A stretch of 64,000 bases of DNA from Unio delphinus (GCA_029339505.1 JAQISU010000094.1:2944001-3008000), one strand, 5' to 3'. Positions 1-11,995 are shown, counted from the stretch's first letter. Notes: generated by a model not told the origin, from the sequence alone. Numbers and translations are program-made.

Positions 1-55
1 CAGACATTGTAGCAATATGACTGAAAATTTTTTAAATCTACGTTAAAAATTCTAA
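1..55 (+). mobile_element. 3' end of a SINE (family B), cut by the window edge
   Basis: The first bases (cagacattgtagcaatatg, then ctgaaaattttt) match the last part of the SINE copy at 55818-56095 (cagacatcgtagcgatatg). Only the tail is present; the tRNA-like head lies upstream of the window. Confidence 0.6.
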
Positions 56-483
56 TCAAACAAACAAAAATCCATATCATCTCACACACACTCACTCAAA
101 CTTCAATGGGACTGTACTTATTAACGTATATACTTTAGTATAAGCCTAGTCCATGTGAAAACTTTCAGATCTTCTGTCTCATAATGCACTGGGAGATCTG
201 GGTTTGTTGGGAATCATGATGGTAGATCAGGGTCTACATTGCTTGCATTTTGGAATTGGCTTATAAGTGAGTACATCCTGTACATTAATGTCATTCTTAT
301 TGTCTAATTTTATTGGGCTTCCTTTCCTCTTCAATCTACTGCTGATTAAAATTATATTTTATTATTTCATTCATATATAATATTAATGTGCAGGAGATTA
401 AGCTTACGCAAAATTAAGAAGTTGGTTTCGAAAATACTTTTGTTATGCATTATTTTTCAACAGAAATTCTGAGTCATTATTGT

Positions 484-726
484 TGTAGGGTTTAACGCCA
501 TTTTTCAGTACACGATAGGCTATATATGGCGGCCAGTATTATTGGTGGAGGAAGAACCTGGGTAAAACCTTGGAAAGAACTACTGACCCACGAGAAGCTA
601 CTGGCAAGATTTCTCAGATAACTACATTAGCCGAATCTTAAGACTCGAACCCACACTGACAGAGTGTGAGATGGCAGTCATCTGTAATGGAAAGCACTTT
701 AGACCACTCGGCCACTCGGGGCCCCC
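484..726 (-). mobile_element. tRNA-derived SINE, family A, copy 1
   Basis: Read on the minus strand it starts with a tRNA-like head (ggggccccgagtggccgagt), has a B-box-like segment (gggttcgagtc) and ends in aaaatggcgttaaaccctac. The same roughly 240-bp unit occurs at 19613-19823, 27545-27783, 28612-28873 and 58930-59177. No coding capacity; it lies in the upstream intron of the exchanger gene. Confidence 0.75.
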
Positions 727-1052
727 TGAATAATTGTATTCTTTATTAGATTCCATGAATTTAATTAAAACATACTTAACAACACTTCAAATGTAGTTGA
801 AGAGAAATATATACAAGGTACAGTTTAAATTCTAACAATTAGTAACACTAATTATTCTATCATGACACCCACCCACCACCACTGCAGTCATTACTGCTAC
901 TACTTCAGCTAGTCACCAGCTCTACAACTACCGATATACTTGCTACTCTTACTATTTCTATTGATACCAATACCACTGGTATAGTTACTACTGCTAATGC
1001 TACTACTACTACATTTGATACCACCACTACTACTACTACTTCTAACTGCTCC

Positions 1053-1345
1053 AGTGGCCTTGTGGCTAGAAGGTCCACCTTGGATGCAGGAGGTTGTGGG
1101 TTCGAACCCTGGCTGAGTCATAAGAAAGACATAAAATTGATATTAGCAGCTGCCTCACTTGGCGCTCATCAATAGGAGGTTAGTGTTTGGATTGTTCTCC
1201 TGGTGTCAGGATAATGCGACTGAGAGAGACATGATGCTAGATGTCTGCCGCATGATGCCCCAGTGCTAGACTACACTGTAAACTGTCACACTGCAGATAT
1301 CATAGTGATTGGATTGATTATTTTTTAAAGGTACATAAAAATCTA
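1053..1345 (+). mobile_element. tRNA-derived SINE, family B, copy 2
   Basis: The head (gtggccttgtggctagaagg) is followed by a B-box-like gggttcgaaccctggctgag and a body matching 55818-56095, including the shared catgatgcc and ctgcagatatcatagtgatt segments. It abuts a short ACT-rich trinucleotide tract (975-1045). Confidence 0.7.
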
Positions 1346-1473
1346 AAACACACACACCGCTTCTTATGATGCCACCACCACCTCAGGTCATAGAATCCTG
1401 GAAAGGTTTTGGAATTTAAAAAAAAAATTTCACGGGCCTTGAAGAGTAATTAAATTTGTTAAAACCTTGAAAT

Positions 1474-1660
1474 TTCTCCTTCGAATACGTTCCCCAATCA
1501 CATTAACGTTAGGATATAAGTCTGCTACCTTGCGAATCCAGTCCTACTAAAAGATGAAAATTCGTCTTTTCTGTCTATATCCTATAGAAAAGGGCAATAA
1601 CTCTTACCCCTTACCTCCCCTTGCCACCGCCAGGTGTCTCTTGTTTTTAAGCTTCGCTTG
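1474..1660 (+). repeat. DIRS left inverted terminal repeat
   Basis: This stretch is the reverse complement of about 7040-7190. Shared blocks include aaaattcgtcttttctgtct, gggcaataactctt and cttgccaccgccaggtgtc. It differs from the right copy by scattered substitutions, consistent with age. Confidence 0.85.
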
Positions 1661-2144
1661 TACTGTTCACAATGTACAAATACAACTCCATATAATCCAA
1701 GCCATCTTAGTGTAAAATCGGACCATCCGAAGTTAAATTTGGAATTATTGTGTTGGACAATCATTCTTCTACAGGTTGTATACATTATTTTACAATATTT
1801 TCAAATTTTGAGTGACTTTGTCACCTTGTACGGACTTCGTTTTTTGACGACCACATTGCAACACGCTAATGGCGTTACTCGTGTTGTCATTTATGAGTCA
1901 ATGCGGCACTGAATAATTTCGCTTACTTCGTTAGTAATGGTTGTAATATTAGCAAATTAATAACATATTGAATTGCTAATTTGTGCTTTGTTTTTCTTCT
2001 TTTGTCATTTCAGTAGAAATGTCAACCAAAAGCCCACTGGGCATGTCCGAGCATGGCCTTCAGGCCTGTAAGTCAGGACGCATGGGGTTTTTACCTGATC
2101 CATTGGATCTATTTCATTATACAACCTCGACATCACTGGCCGTC

Positions 2145-2605
2145 CAGCCGTCCCAGCATGGCGACCTTATTGCTAAAATGGTCCGACCAACTATTTATGG
2201 TGATTTTAGTGACGAATCCATCCGTCAAGCTGTACCGCCGGCAACATGCCAATGACGGAGGTTTTAGTGAGAAATCTGTCCATCCAGCAAGGCCATTGGA
2301 GCGGCTGGTACTGGTGATAGCCAGACGTCGCCGACATTCCGGCGGACCACACGCCAGACAAACCAGCCGGCAGTGCCATCCCAGTATGGGGACCTTATTG
2401 CTAAAACAGGCCGACCAACTATGATTTACGGGGATTTTAGTGACAAATCCATCCGTCAAGCTGTACCACCGGCAACATACCAATACAATGATGGAGATTT
2501 TAGTGAGAAATCTGTCCGTCCAGCCAGGCCTTTGGAGGGGCTGGTACCGGTGATAGCTGGACCATCACCGACATTTAGGCTGACCATTTGCCAGACAAAC
2601 CAGCC
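2145..2605 (+). repeat. Two tandem copies of a ~230-bp segment in the DIRS gag region
   Basis: Positions 2145-2375 and 2376-2605 are diverged direct repeats. Both contain accttattgctaaaa, then ccatccgtcaagctgtacc, then gattttagtgagaaatctgt or a close variant. Open frames here are short and conflicting, so this part of the element no longer encodes a continuous protein. Confidence 0.65.
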
Positions 2606-3497
2606 AGCAGTGCTGTCCGTCCATATGTTCATGGCTTCTCCACAAGGGAGAATTAGTGAAATTGTCAAGGATGACGGAATTGCATCATGTATGTCACCTG
2701 GTATGCTATGTCCAGAGATCCAAGATGTACAGAACCAACGTTCCCTCTTAGTGAATGGTAGATGTGCGCGCAGTGCTTGCTGCACTGCACAAGCATTACA
2801 GAGACGAGAAAAATTGAAAGTTGGATTGAGCAAAATTTGACAATTCAGCTGCGCGGGGATGCCTGAGCAGCTGCGCGTGCAGCTTAGAGGGAAAGTTGAC
2901 CAGATCACGACTCAGCACACAGTGAGTGTGACAAAACACTTGCAAATCAGCCGTACACAGATCCAGTCATGAAACAGACTGAGCTTAGCTTCAAGGCCGC
3001 AGTAAAAGAAATTTATAGGGTGTTGGCAACTTCAGAATGCCCACCACCTCCTACTGCCATTCAAGACTACAAAGTTAAGGCGTCTGTAGATCTTGAATGG
3101 GAGGAAGAGACGATGTCCTTCCTGCTCCCTCTTCAGTTGGCAAAATTCAGAAAGCTAAGTACCAGCGATGTTCTAGTGTAGCTGGTACAAAACTCAATCA
3201 GACGCCTTCATTACTGATCTCCAATGCCACGTAAAAGCTAGTCCGAAATGTAGTCGCTATGTCTTCAATGTTAGACTTGGCTTCACTAGCCATTTTTCCG
3301 ACTCCCAGGCAAATCCGGCAATGACCACGCTTGCGAAGCGACGGCCCGGATTGTTAGAGTTATTAGCAGGGCAGCTCACCATTTCATGGCCAATGCGTTG
3401 ACTGCTTCTGCCAACTTTGACTTGATACGATGCGACGCATGTCGGCGGTCCACATCGCTCAAGCCCCATCCTACTATGGCTTTATGGATGTCTCCAT

Positions 3498-3800
3498 TTG
3501 GGTCACCTTTCTTCTTTGGGGGAGGAAAAAAAAATTGAAAAAGTTTGGAGGCAGGCAGCTCAGGAACTGCACCTCCAACTTGCCGCCCAACTTTCGCAGG
3601 CGTTTCGAAACAATCATCCACTGCTACAGTGGAGGGATGATAGGCAGACCAGGGAAAAGGGATCCTTACAATCAAATATGCAGTATAGATCCCAACCCAA
3701 TGCTGGGAGCCAACAGTCTAATCAAGCTATGAGGCAACCATATAGTGGCGGCAAGAATCCAAGATTCTCCGCATTCAAGCCTCCTAACTCTAGACGTTGA
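3498..3800 (+). pseudogene. DIRS gag-like C-terminal fragment
   Basis: A 100-codon glutamine- and arginine-rich frame ends shortly before the reverse transcriptase region, where the gag-like first gene of DIRS elements ends. It has a QLAAQLSQAFR helix and a basic tail (SAFKPPNSRR). Upstream frames on both strands are broken. No zinc knuckle is visible, as is normal for DIRS gag. The assignment rests mainly on position within the element. Confidence 0.45.
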
Positions 3801-4140
3801 CATACACTGCCCACCGCCACGGACTGCCTACCTGTGGGCGGCCGCCTATTGCAATTTCAGGACCACTGGACCCCTTTATTACCTCAGAACATTTGTGTGA
3901 TTCAGGTCATTTCGGAGGGACTTTGGATTGAATTTATCCATCCCCCTCCCCTGTCCTCCTTTCTCCTCTTCACGGATGTACCGTCAGATAGGGAAAAGAA
4001 TGCCTTTCTACAACCCCCCCCAACCCCTCCCTAAATAAACCCTGCAATAGCCAGGGGTTTTATTCATGGCTGTTTCTTATCCAGAGGCTGTTCATGGACC
4101 TGAGTCGCCTCATCCATTACATTTTACCCCTGAAATTCAA

Positions 4141-4610
4141 TGTGGCGATGGCAAGATCAATCCGTCTTTCCATCCGACGGGACGGGTATGCTGTCAGTCT
4201 AGATATAACCGACGCTTATTTTCACGTCCCCATCCACCGAGTCATGGCAATTTCTCTATTTTGCTTATCATGACTCGGTTTATCAGTTCCAGGTCATACC
4301 TTTTGGCCTCAACATCAGCCCTTGGGCTTTTACCAAGGTTATGGATTGCGTTGTCACCCTGTTCCGCTCAACTTCATCTATAGTGACGGCAATGTACTTG
4401 GACAACATCCTCCAGAAACATATGCTAAGTTCTACTCTGCTCAAAGGCAGAAACAATCTTCTATCAATTTTAGATCATCTAGGCTTTAAAGTGAACTGGA
4501 AAAAGTCTGATCTCTGTCCATCCCAGAGTTTGGATCCATCTGGGTATGGAGTTTCTCACCAATCTGAATCTGGTAAGGTTTCCTTGGGTTCGAGATCATC
4601 CGGATAGTCG
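4141..4610 (+). pseudogene. DIRS reverse transcriptase fragment
   Basis: Fragments in two frames match a DIRS-type reverse transcriptase. LDITDAYFHVPIH carries the first catalytic aspartate. A segment around 4270-4340 is like the QFxxxPFGLxxxPxxFTK block. MYLDNIL at about 4393 occupies the YxDD box, with the second catalytic aspartate replaced by Asn. GFKVNWKKSDLCPSQSL follows, as in the family. Frame changes separate these blocks, so no active polymerase could be made. Confidence 0.8.
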
Positions 4611-4809
4611 AACTTGTCGAGTCCGTTTCCAACAGGATGTGCATTTCAGCGAGAGAGTTCTTGCAACTCCTCGGATTATTCAATGTGGCGGCGGACTTGA
4701 TTATGCTCGGCGGACTTGATTATGCTCGGCTGTCTTTTTATGCGCCCCTTACAAATGATGTTACTAGCATAATGGTTCCCTTTTTTTAAGTCCCCTCAAT
4801 CACACAATA

Positions 4810-5777
4810 ATGATCACGCCCGAGATAAGATCATTCTTGCGTCAGTGGCAAAACCCCTGTTGGCTGTCCACAGGGATTCCTTTAAAGATACCCCAAGTGG
4901 AGATAACGGTATGTTCTGCAGCCAGTACCTACGATTGGGGTGCCCACCTGTTTCTGGACTTCGATACCGACAACGGCATGTGGGTACCAGGGGAGAGCCC
5001 TCTCCACATCAACCTTTCAGACACAAAGGCTGTCATCAATGCCTTTCATTTCTGGAAGGATCAACTCTTATTCAAAGCTGTCCTCATTATGTCAGACAAC
5101 TCTGTGGTGGTTACTTGCCTCCTCAAACAAGGGGGCACCAAACCACCAGACCTGTGCAATCTGATCAGGCAGTTTCTACATTGATGCGACAATCTCCACC
5201 TCATTGTACAAATCAGACACATTCCCAGCAGACTCATGTCTTGACTGACACTCTATCCAGGAAAGGTCAAGTCATTCACACGTAATGGTCACTCCATCAA
5301 TCGGTCTTTCTTCCAATCTGCACACCTTGGGGACATCCGATGATCGATCTTTTTGCAACAAGATGGAATCGCAAGTTGCCCACCTTCGTCTCTCTGATTC
5401 CAGACCCAGAAGCTTGGGCCGTGGACTCTCTATCAATCAGCTGGGAGGGGTTGTGGGCATTCTCCTACCCTTCCACGGTCTTGGTACTGAAAATAATCCA
5501 GAGGTTAAGGGGTCATAACTGTCAGATGATTCTGATTGCCCCTCTCAGATGGAACAACTCCTGGGTCTCCGATCTACTCGATCTGGCTATAGATCTACCC
5601 AGGAAGATTACAGTCAGCCCAAATCTTCTCAAGCAACCGCGGTCACGGGTGTTCAACCCCTGTCCGGACCGTCTTTGTCTTCACACTTCGCTCTTGTCTG
5701 GATGGCCTTGTGAGACAAACAATTTAAATCTTCGATCGTGGAGAGAATCTCAAGAGCATGAAGGCCCTCTACTCTGA
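4810..5777 (+). pseudogene. DIRS RNase H-like region
   Basis: Two overlapping frames (4810-5184 and 5340-5777) carry the DIRS RNase H region: AASTYDWGAHL, NLSDTKAVINAF, IMSDNSVVV, then RMIDLFATRWNRKLPTFVSL and DPEAWAVDSLSISWEGLWAF. The first half ends at a TGA after LIRQFLH and the second is in another frame. This lies directly after the reverse transcriptase fragment, in the usual DIRS order. Confidence 0.75.
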
Positions 5778-5839
5778 AGGCTTCCGAGGGAAAGTGGCAG
5801 GTTTTCCGGGACTGGTACCATATCAATAACTTCGTCCCT

Positions 5840-6640
5840 TTGAGTGTCTCAATCCCTCAACTGGCCCACTTTTCTCTGGCTTTTCAAGGAGAAACAGTTG
5901 GCCCTAATTACTATCAAATGCTACCGCTCCATGATATCAGACACGTTCTGCCATAATGGTATATGTGATATCAGTCATGACAAAGATCTGTCAGATCTTT
6001 TAGCCAATTTAGAGTTCAATAGACCAAAGTCCCTCACCCTGTTTCCAAATGGAATCTGTTCTGGGTTTTAACATGGCTCAATTCAGACAGTATTGAGTCT
6101 TTAGCCCACAATTTGTTCAAGCTACTATCATACAAAACGGGTTTCTTGATAGTCTTAGCTTCAGCATGCAGGGTGAGTAAGTTACAGGCCCTTTCCAATG
6201 ACCCGAGCTATCTTTAGTTCAGATCAGATGTTTCGGTGGTCCTCTTGATGCAGCCAGGCTTCTTAACCAAAAATAGGTTACCATCCCTTGGCAATCAAAG
6301 AGTTGTCATTAGCTAGCTTTCTTCCATTGATAAGTCAAGAGCAGCAGCCATCCAAGATCCTGCTTTGTGCACAGAGGCGAGTTGGATCACATGCAAGCAC
6401 CTCTTTCTTCTGGTGACAGCTGGAAAATGGAATATCACCCCTCAAGCCCTTGCTTCATGGCTGAAGTGGGTTATACGCACTGCGTACTCTCCGAGATATA
6501 ATAGAAGCTGTTGGCTGGCATGCAGAGTCAACCTTCTCCAGTTTTTTCTCAAAGATTTGACCTCGCAGAAGCAAACTTTGAATCTAGTAGGTCCGGTGTT
6601 GGCAGCCCAGATGCCCACCAGACCCATTTAAAACAATCAG
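5840..6640 (+). pseudogene. DIRS tyrosine recombinase fragments
   Basis: An N-terminal core-binding-like frame (5844-6071) is followed by ASACRVSKLQAL near 6160, which fits the first catalytic arginine box of DIRS/Ngaro recombinases. A further frame (6365-6631) has ALASWLKWVIRTAYS. Near 6530 another frame reads STFSSFFLKDL, the position where the family has FYLxD with the nucleophilic tyrosine; here it is Phe. Stops and frame changes between the blocks confirm decay. Confidence 0.7.
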
Positions 6641-6868
6641 CACACTCTATAAGCTTCGCTGGATTCACCAGGAAAAAAATTTGTAGGCAAGAAGATTTCA
6701 ATAACTATCTTCTTAACCGTACATATCACGTGACCCTAGGCTATGTTGCTGATGAAATTAGGAGAACGTGTTATCATCCACATAGGGAATCCAGCCATCA
6801 TTCTCTAGAGGATACCCGGGGTAGAGGTAGGATGCTCAGCATTCCCTCCTCCTATTACCTATTTTCCT

Positions 6869-6958
6869 AACGTTAATGTGATTGGGGAACGTATTCAAAG
6901 GAGAAAGCAAATTTTTTAAGTAAATTATGTTTCTCCGAGAATACTTACCCAATCACAT
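6869..6958 (+). repeat. DIRS internal complementary region
   Basis: The left half (aacgttaatgtgattgggga at 6871) is the reverse complement of the left end near 1490-1512. The right half (gagaatacttacccaatcac at about 6937) is the reverse complement of the right end near 7168-7190. In DIRS elements this region bridges the two ends of the RNA to make circular cDNA. Confidence 0.8.
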
Positions 6959-7018
6959 TACTTAAAACCCTCCCAACCACCCCGCCATGCCAGCATCCTC
7001 GTATAGTATATATCGCTA

Positions 7019-7224
7019 GCTTAAAAACTAGCGACACCTGGCGGTGGCAAGGGGAGGTAAGGGGCAAGAGTTATTGCCCTTTGTCTATAGAACATAGACA
7101 GAAAAGACGAATTTTCGTCTTTTAGTAGGGCTGGATTCGCGAGGTAGCAGGCTTATATCCTAGCGTTGATGTGATTGGGTAAGTATTCTCAGAGAAGCAT
7201 AATTTACTTAAAAATTTGCTTTCT
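7019..7224 (-). repeat. DIRS right inverted terminal repeat
   Basis: Inverted copy of 1474-1660, with an extra terminal segment (gcataatttacttaaaaa) that is also found inverted in the internal complementary region. Confidence 0.8.
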
Positions 7225-7317
7225 GACAGTTTAGTTAAATTGATTACTTCAAATTGCATAGAGCATTAAGCACCAGTTAAATAAAACACAATAAAATTAC
7301 GATCGATAAATGGTATC

Positions 7318-7682
7318 ATTTCATATAACAAGAGTAATTTCCCCTAACAGTAGATAATTTGTAATTTCCAGTGTAGTTTGATTGGAAGATTCAAATGGTC
7401 AACTGTGCTGCTTTGAATAAGTACCATTTGACAATCTTTCAATACAAAATTAATTTCTTTTGAAAAGTCTTTTATTTCTTTGATCTCATGTACAAGGTAA
7501 GTACTAATTTGGTTTTGTTTATTTCTCTCTTCATTATGTATAACAAGAGTTTGTTCCCCTAACAGTAGATCTCACTTAATTTCTGTTGTAGTTCGATTGG
7601 AAAATGTAAATGGTTAGCCATGCCGCTTTTAGTAGTTACCACTTGACGATCTGTCAAAACCTAGTTAATTTCTTCCAAAAAA
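7318..7682. repeat. Two diverged direct copies of a ~150-bp unit
   Basis: The segment starting tataacaagagtaatttcccctaacagtag near 7325 recurs from about 7540 (tataacaagagtttgttcccc). Both continue with a gattggaa block and end in a tagttaatttctt or attaatttctt block. No coding capacity and family unknown. Confidence 0.6.
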
Positions 7683-7689
7683 GTATGTT

Positions 7690-8523
7690 ATGGCAAGTTG
7701 TGTCCAATCATGCAGGATCTTGACACCAGGAACCTCCTATATATTTCAATGGATTGACCTAATGTTTGACATGTTGAATGCAGATTTAGCCATTCCTTGA
7801 CAATTTGTAAAAAATTTCCCAAATCCTTGTTAACACATTAACCACTGGCACCGCATTTATGGGACAGGAGGTAGTAGCTTACTGCCAAGCTCTATTATAG
7901 CATCACGGTCATGCATGATACACTAAAGTGGGTGGTATTATAGAAAGGTAGACAGATTTAGCTCTACATTGATACCAAATAATCTGGACGTTTTAGTTTC
8001 ACTACAAAATAAAGAGGGAAAACATAATTTTTTTGACACATTTTTTTTTTCAACCCGAAATCCACCCATGATTGGAATCTGATTTTTTGTCCACATTTTA
8101 GATATTTTGACCTCAGATCTATGGCAGACCGGTCTGAACTGCACACAGACAGGTGAACCTTTTCAAAAAGTAGGATAAGGTGGGCATTTGGACTAAAGAG
8201 TGGTCTCGTTACAAAAATGATGGGTCCGTTAAGCAAAAAAAGAAAAGGAACTCCAACTATTCCCCTTCTGCTCATGCTCGAGCAAAATAACCAACGGTAA
8301 ACATTGTTTCTAACACAGCAAGGCTTTAGGCTAATGAAAAATTGCTTGGAAGTCAATGTACATGTGTTATGTATTCAGAAATATTCCCCCAAATGTGTTT
8401 TCTACTCGCATTTCATGTGAAAACAACAAAAACCTCCAAGGGTTATCTTATTAACAAACAAACAAAAATAATTTAAGGACAAGCCAGATTAAATATATAA
8501 CTGTTGACTCTATATAATTTCAG
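7690..8523. other. Intron sequence without recognised features
   Basis: Unique AT-rich intron leading to the acceptor of the exon at 8524. A 130-codon minus-strand frame (7964-8356) has no recognisable domain and is treated as chance. Confidence 0.5.
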
Positions 8524-8656
8524 AGTCCATTGATGTTTTTCCTGATCATTACAATACCTGTGGTGGATTATGAGGAAGAGAATCACAAATGGAACCGATA
8601 CCTCAATGCACTTCAGTGCTTTACTGGGCCAATCTTCTGTATCTTTGCCACAAAAG
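8524..8656 (+). CDS. SLC8B1: Mitochondrial Na+/Ca2+ exchanger (NCLX-like), internal exon 1 of 7 seen
   Basis: The 133-nt exon follows ataatttcag and is followed by gtttttat. It encodes SPLMFFLIITIPVVDYEEEN and continues through HKWNRYLNALQCFTGPIFCI, ending in phase 1. In NCLX this is the start of the second transmembrane bundle after the matrix/cytosolic loop (PLxFLLxxTxPVVD is typical). The donor is weaker than consensus. Earlier exons, including the mitochondrial targeting region and first alpha repeat, are upstream of the window. The family exports Ca2+ from the mitochondrial matrix in exchange for Na+ or Li+. Orthology is inferred from the joint match of seven exons; another SLC24/SLC8B relative is less likely. 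Confidence 0.85.
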
Positions 8657-9905
8657 GTTTTTATCCAATATCTACTTGAGCAAATGTCAAAATTTTATTT
8701 TGATTGATGGGGGGAAGGGGTACAGCAAAAGTCTCTAACTTAATATATTGTCTAGCCATTAATTGAAGTCACCTACTGAATTAAATCTAACTTGCTGTTT
8801 TGTGCTTAAGAATATTTACAATAGCCCATCAGCACAATCCCTGGGTCAATATATTCTATGCTCTCTCATCATCCATGACCAACTACAATCAGATTTCCTC
8901 ATTTTTTATGAATCGCCATACAAAAAAATGCAGCTTTAATGAACCAATGAAATAAGCTGTTACAATATAATGTATCAGAGAAGATAACTTGTTTATTGGT
9001 CAAAATATTACTGTGTTTGGAATAGAAAATCCGATTGGCTCACTCAGTCAGGGTGAGAGGATAGTTTATGCAGTTTTCTGCATATTCATGAGATATTAAA
9101 ATGAGATTGAAGGAAATCTCACTTGTACCAATCAAAAAAGAAAAGAGAATTTGGTTTGATTATCACCCATAGCTTGTGGCAATGACTTGAATCCTGCATC
9201 AGAGATGTTTATTTTGCATTTAATTTCATACTGTCTAATTGGTAGCAGATCGGTTGATTAGATGTTATTATTTAAATTTGATGATTAAATCTATTAGTGG
9301 TTTTATTGCTTAGCATGTCAGACTTGCAGTCAAGGTCAAAGGTTATGGGATTGAATCCTGGCCAGATCAGTCTAGGTTAGCTGCTTTAGTGTACCTCTGC
9401 ATAAGACATTTTACTAATTGTCATGGCACATATATAGTGTTCCATGTGTTGATGTGTCATAGATACCAGACAAACAAAGAGATATTACTAATAGATGCAA
9501 ATGTTGCATGGAGTTGTACAGTATGGTACCCCAGCTAATACCCAATAATGAATCACTTTCACCTATGTACATTTTGTTGTTTCATGTTATGTAAGATGTT
9601 TAATTGACTAATATTGTATTTATAGTGAGCTTTATGTTTGTGTAAAACAAGTTAAGTAAAAGCAAGCACCAGAAGTATGGGCCTTTGGTTTCTACCATTA
9701 TCTTCTGGCATTTGCCATTATGGAAGAGAACATAGAATGAAAAAGTGTTTATAAATTGCATACTAGATTGTTTTCTTGGTTAATTTGAGTTTAAAATCTC
9801 ACTGATTTGTTCTCTTGTTTTTAATTGAACAATAAGAATTAATATTTTGTCCAACTCAGAAACATTATTCGATGCAGGCAGAGACACAATGTATTACATC
9901 TCCAT
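8657..9905. other. Intron; possible tRNA-like SINE near 9310-9560
   Basis: AT-rich intron. At 9312-9370 the segment gttatgggattgaatcctgg resembles a tRNA B box and is followed by a featureless body, so it may be the head of a third SINE type. No second copy was found in the window. Confidence 0.35.
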
Positions 9906-9907
9906 GG

Positions 9908-10761
9908 TGCATACATGCCAACCATTAAGCTTTTGGCGTAAACAATATGTCTTTTTCACTAAATTATGCATTACGCGTAAACGTATATGAAATACGCTTT
10001 TCGGTATATCCACCTTCCCCAAAAAGTCAATTCATTGTTTTCTTGTTTTTATTAACATTCCATTAATCCCACAGACCATATTTTAGACAAGACTGCTTTT
10101 ACATAACTACAATATAAGAGTACGCTTGTCCGTGGACTTGTGTGCACTTTCATAACAGTATCGTGTTCTATTTATAGCAAACCTTTTTCTACTTTCAAAC
10201 TTTCGACCTTAAATTCTATTTATATCATCTGTATGACTTAGTGAGGAGAGAACAAACTGGTATTTTAATTGAATTTTTACGCGCAGATTCTTTGTTCTAA
10301 TTCATATTTATTGCAGAACCAGTCTAAAGGTATTTGGCCCTGAAAAGTATATTTTATTTTAGTCAATGCATATATGAGAGCAAAATATATCGTTTCAAAT
10401 ATTTCACAGATGAATTAGAAAAAGGCAACACCCCCAACCCAACCCAACAGAATCGTCAAAATATGAAGACAACGAATGCAGCATCACGTGACATCTATTT
10501 CAGTCCGTGTGGAAAGAATTTTAATATTTGCTGCAACAAGTCTTACAATGGATTCTAGTCGATGTGTGTGTGTCAAGTTAAAAGTGCTACATATGAAAAC
10601 TTGAAACAGTAAAGGTGTTAAAAGACAAGAGGGGCAAATAAATCATTGTTTACTGAAATTTTATCATGTTATGTGTGGATTACGCTTTGTCTGCCTGGAT
10701 TACGCTTTTAGACTACTTGGATTGTTATGCCTTTTCCTCGTCAGAGGTTGGCATATATGAT
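9908..10761. mobile_element. Non-autonomous DNA element (MITE) with CATAYATGCCAACC ends
   Basis: The left end reads catacatgccaacc and the right end ggttggcatatatg, its inverse with one mismatch. Just inside both ends are 'attacgc/gcgtaa'-type subterminal motifs (tgcattacgcgtaaacg on the left, ggattacgcttt twice on the right). No transposase is encoded. Related catgccaacc sequence occurs near 27100. Superfamily not assigned. Confidence 0.6.
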
Positions 10762-11224
10762 GGTGTCACATGACGTTAGTCAGAACACTGGCATATCTAT
10801 CAAGTTTTCGTCTATATCATTCAGACAAATGGGTGAGCCCTGTATGTCTGTTACATATCGATATAACCATTATGTTGATTGGATACATGCAAGAATGTTT
10901 TAAATTGTAACATCATAATGTTTATCCTGATATCATACAGAAAAAAACTAGCTTTGTTCTATATAACTCAGACAAAGTACATGGAGAAAAACATAGGAAC
11001 AAGCAACAATAACATAGACGCAATAGTCAATTTTAAATTTAATAACAAAGGAGATGAATAACTATTTTCAAAGTTCAACAGAATGAGAAATATATCCTTT
11101 CACAGCAAGAATTTGTTTTGGGACAGTATTCTGTTATTATATTCCAGCCACTGAATCCTGATTCCATGTTTTTTCATTTTGATAACTTTTCAAGGGTTGT
11201 CATGAACCTTGGTAAATACTATGC

Positions 11225-11995
11225 CGTTACACTAGGTCAGTTTTGTCCATATGTCATGATCATATCATTCTGGTTAGTCTTTATTTCTTCATTATGTATG
11301 TCATGATTTTGTCATTTGGGTCAGTTTGTCTGTCCTTCCATTATGTATGTCATGATTTTGTCATTTGGGTCAGTTTGTCTGCCCCTTCGTTATGTATGTC
11401 ATGATTTTGTTATTTGCGTCAGTTTGTCTGCCCATTCATTATTTATGTCATGATTTTGTCATTTGGGTCAGTTTGTCCAACCTTTCATTCTGTATGTCAT
11501 CATATTGTCATTTGGGTCAGTTTGTCTGCCCCTTCATTATGTATGTCAGGATTTTCTTATTTGGGTCACTTTGTCTGCCCCTTCATTATGTGTCATCATT
11601 TTGTCATTTGGGTCATTTTGTCTGCCTCTGTCATGATTTTCTTATTTGGGTCACTTTGTCTGCCCCTTCATTATGTATGTCAGGATTTTCTTATTTGGGT
11701 CAGTTTGTTCATCATTTCATTATGTATTTCATGATTTTGTCATTTGGGTCATTTTGTCTGCCCCTTCATTATGAAACTCATGATTTTCTTATTTGGGTTA
11801 CTTTGTCCACCCTTTCATTATGAATGTGATGATTTTTTATTCGGGTCACTTTGTCCACCCCTTCATTATGTATGTCATGAGTTTTTTTATAGGCAGTTTG
11901 TCTATCCCTTCATTATATGTTATGATCATGTCAGTCTTGTGAGTTTGTTTGGCCAAATGTTACGTATGTCATAAATCATATCAGTCTGATCAGTT
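11225..11995. repeat. Minisatellite, about 49-bp unit, roughly 14 copies
   Basis: Units have the form cattatgtatgtcatgattt, then tgtcatttgggtcagtttgt, then ctgcccctt. Copies vary by substitutions and short indels. The long open frames here (for example 11365-11823) come from the repeat and are not genes. A shorter degenerate array (tctaagtcatgatcatgt) continues to about 12100. Confidence 0.9.

Larger units (their letters stand above)
1474..7224 (+). mobile_element. Degenerate DIRS-type tyrosine-recombinase retrotransposon
   Basis: About 5.75 kb with DIRS architecture: inverted ends (1474-1660 and 7019-7224) and an internal complementary region (6869-6958) whose halves are the reverse complements of the left and right extremities. 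Between them are decayed plus-strand fragments of a gag-like protein, a reverse transcriptase (LDITDAYFHVPIH), a DIRS-type RNase H and a tyrosine recombinase (ASACRVSKLQAL). No reading frame spans a full protein, so the copy is inactive. DIRS elements integrate without target duplication, and none is seen. It lies in an upstream intron of the exchanger gene. Confidence 0.85.

Noticed and set aside
484..726. tRNA gene
   Set aside because: The tRNA-like head is part of a 240-bp dispersed SINE present in five copies, and no complete cloverleaf can be drawn.
7964..8356. 130-codon minus-strand frame before the first exchanger exon
   Set aside because: No domain, no repeat partner in the window and atypical composition for a protein; best explained by chance.
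11365..11823. 152-codon hydrophobic frame
   Set aside because: It lies entirely in the 49-bp minisatellite, and two other frames are also open there.
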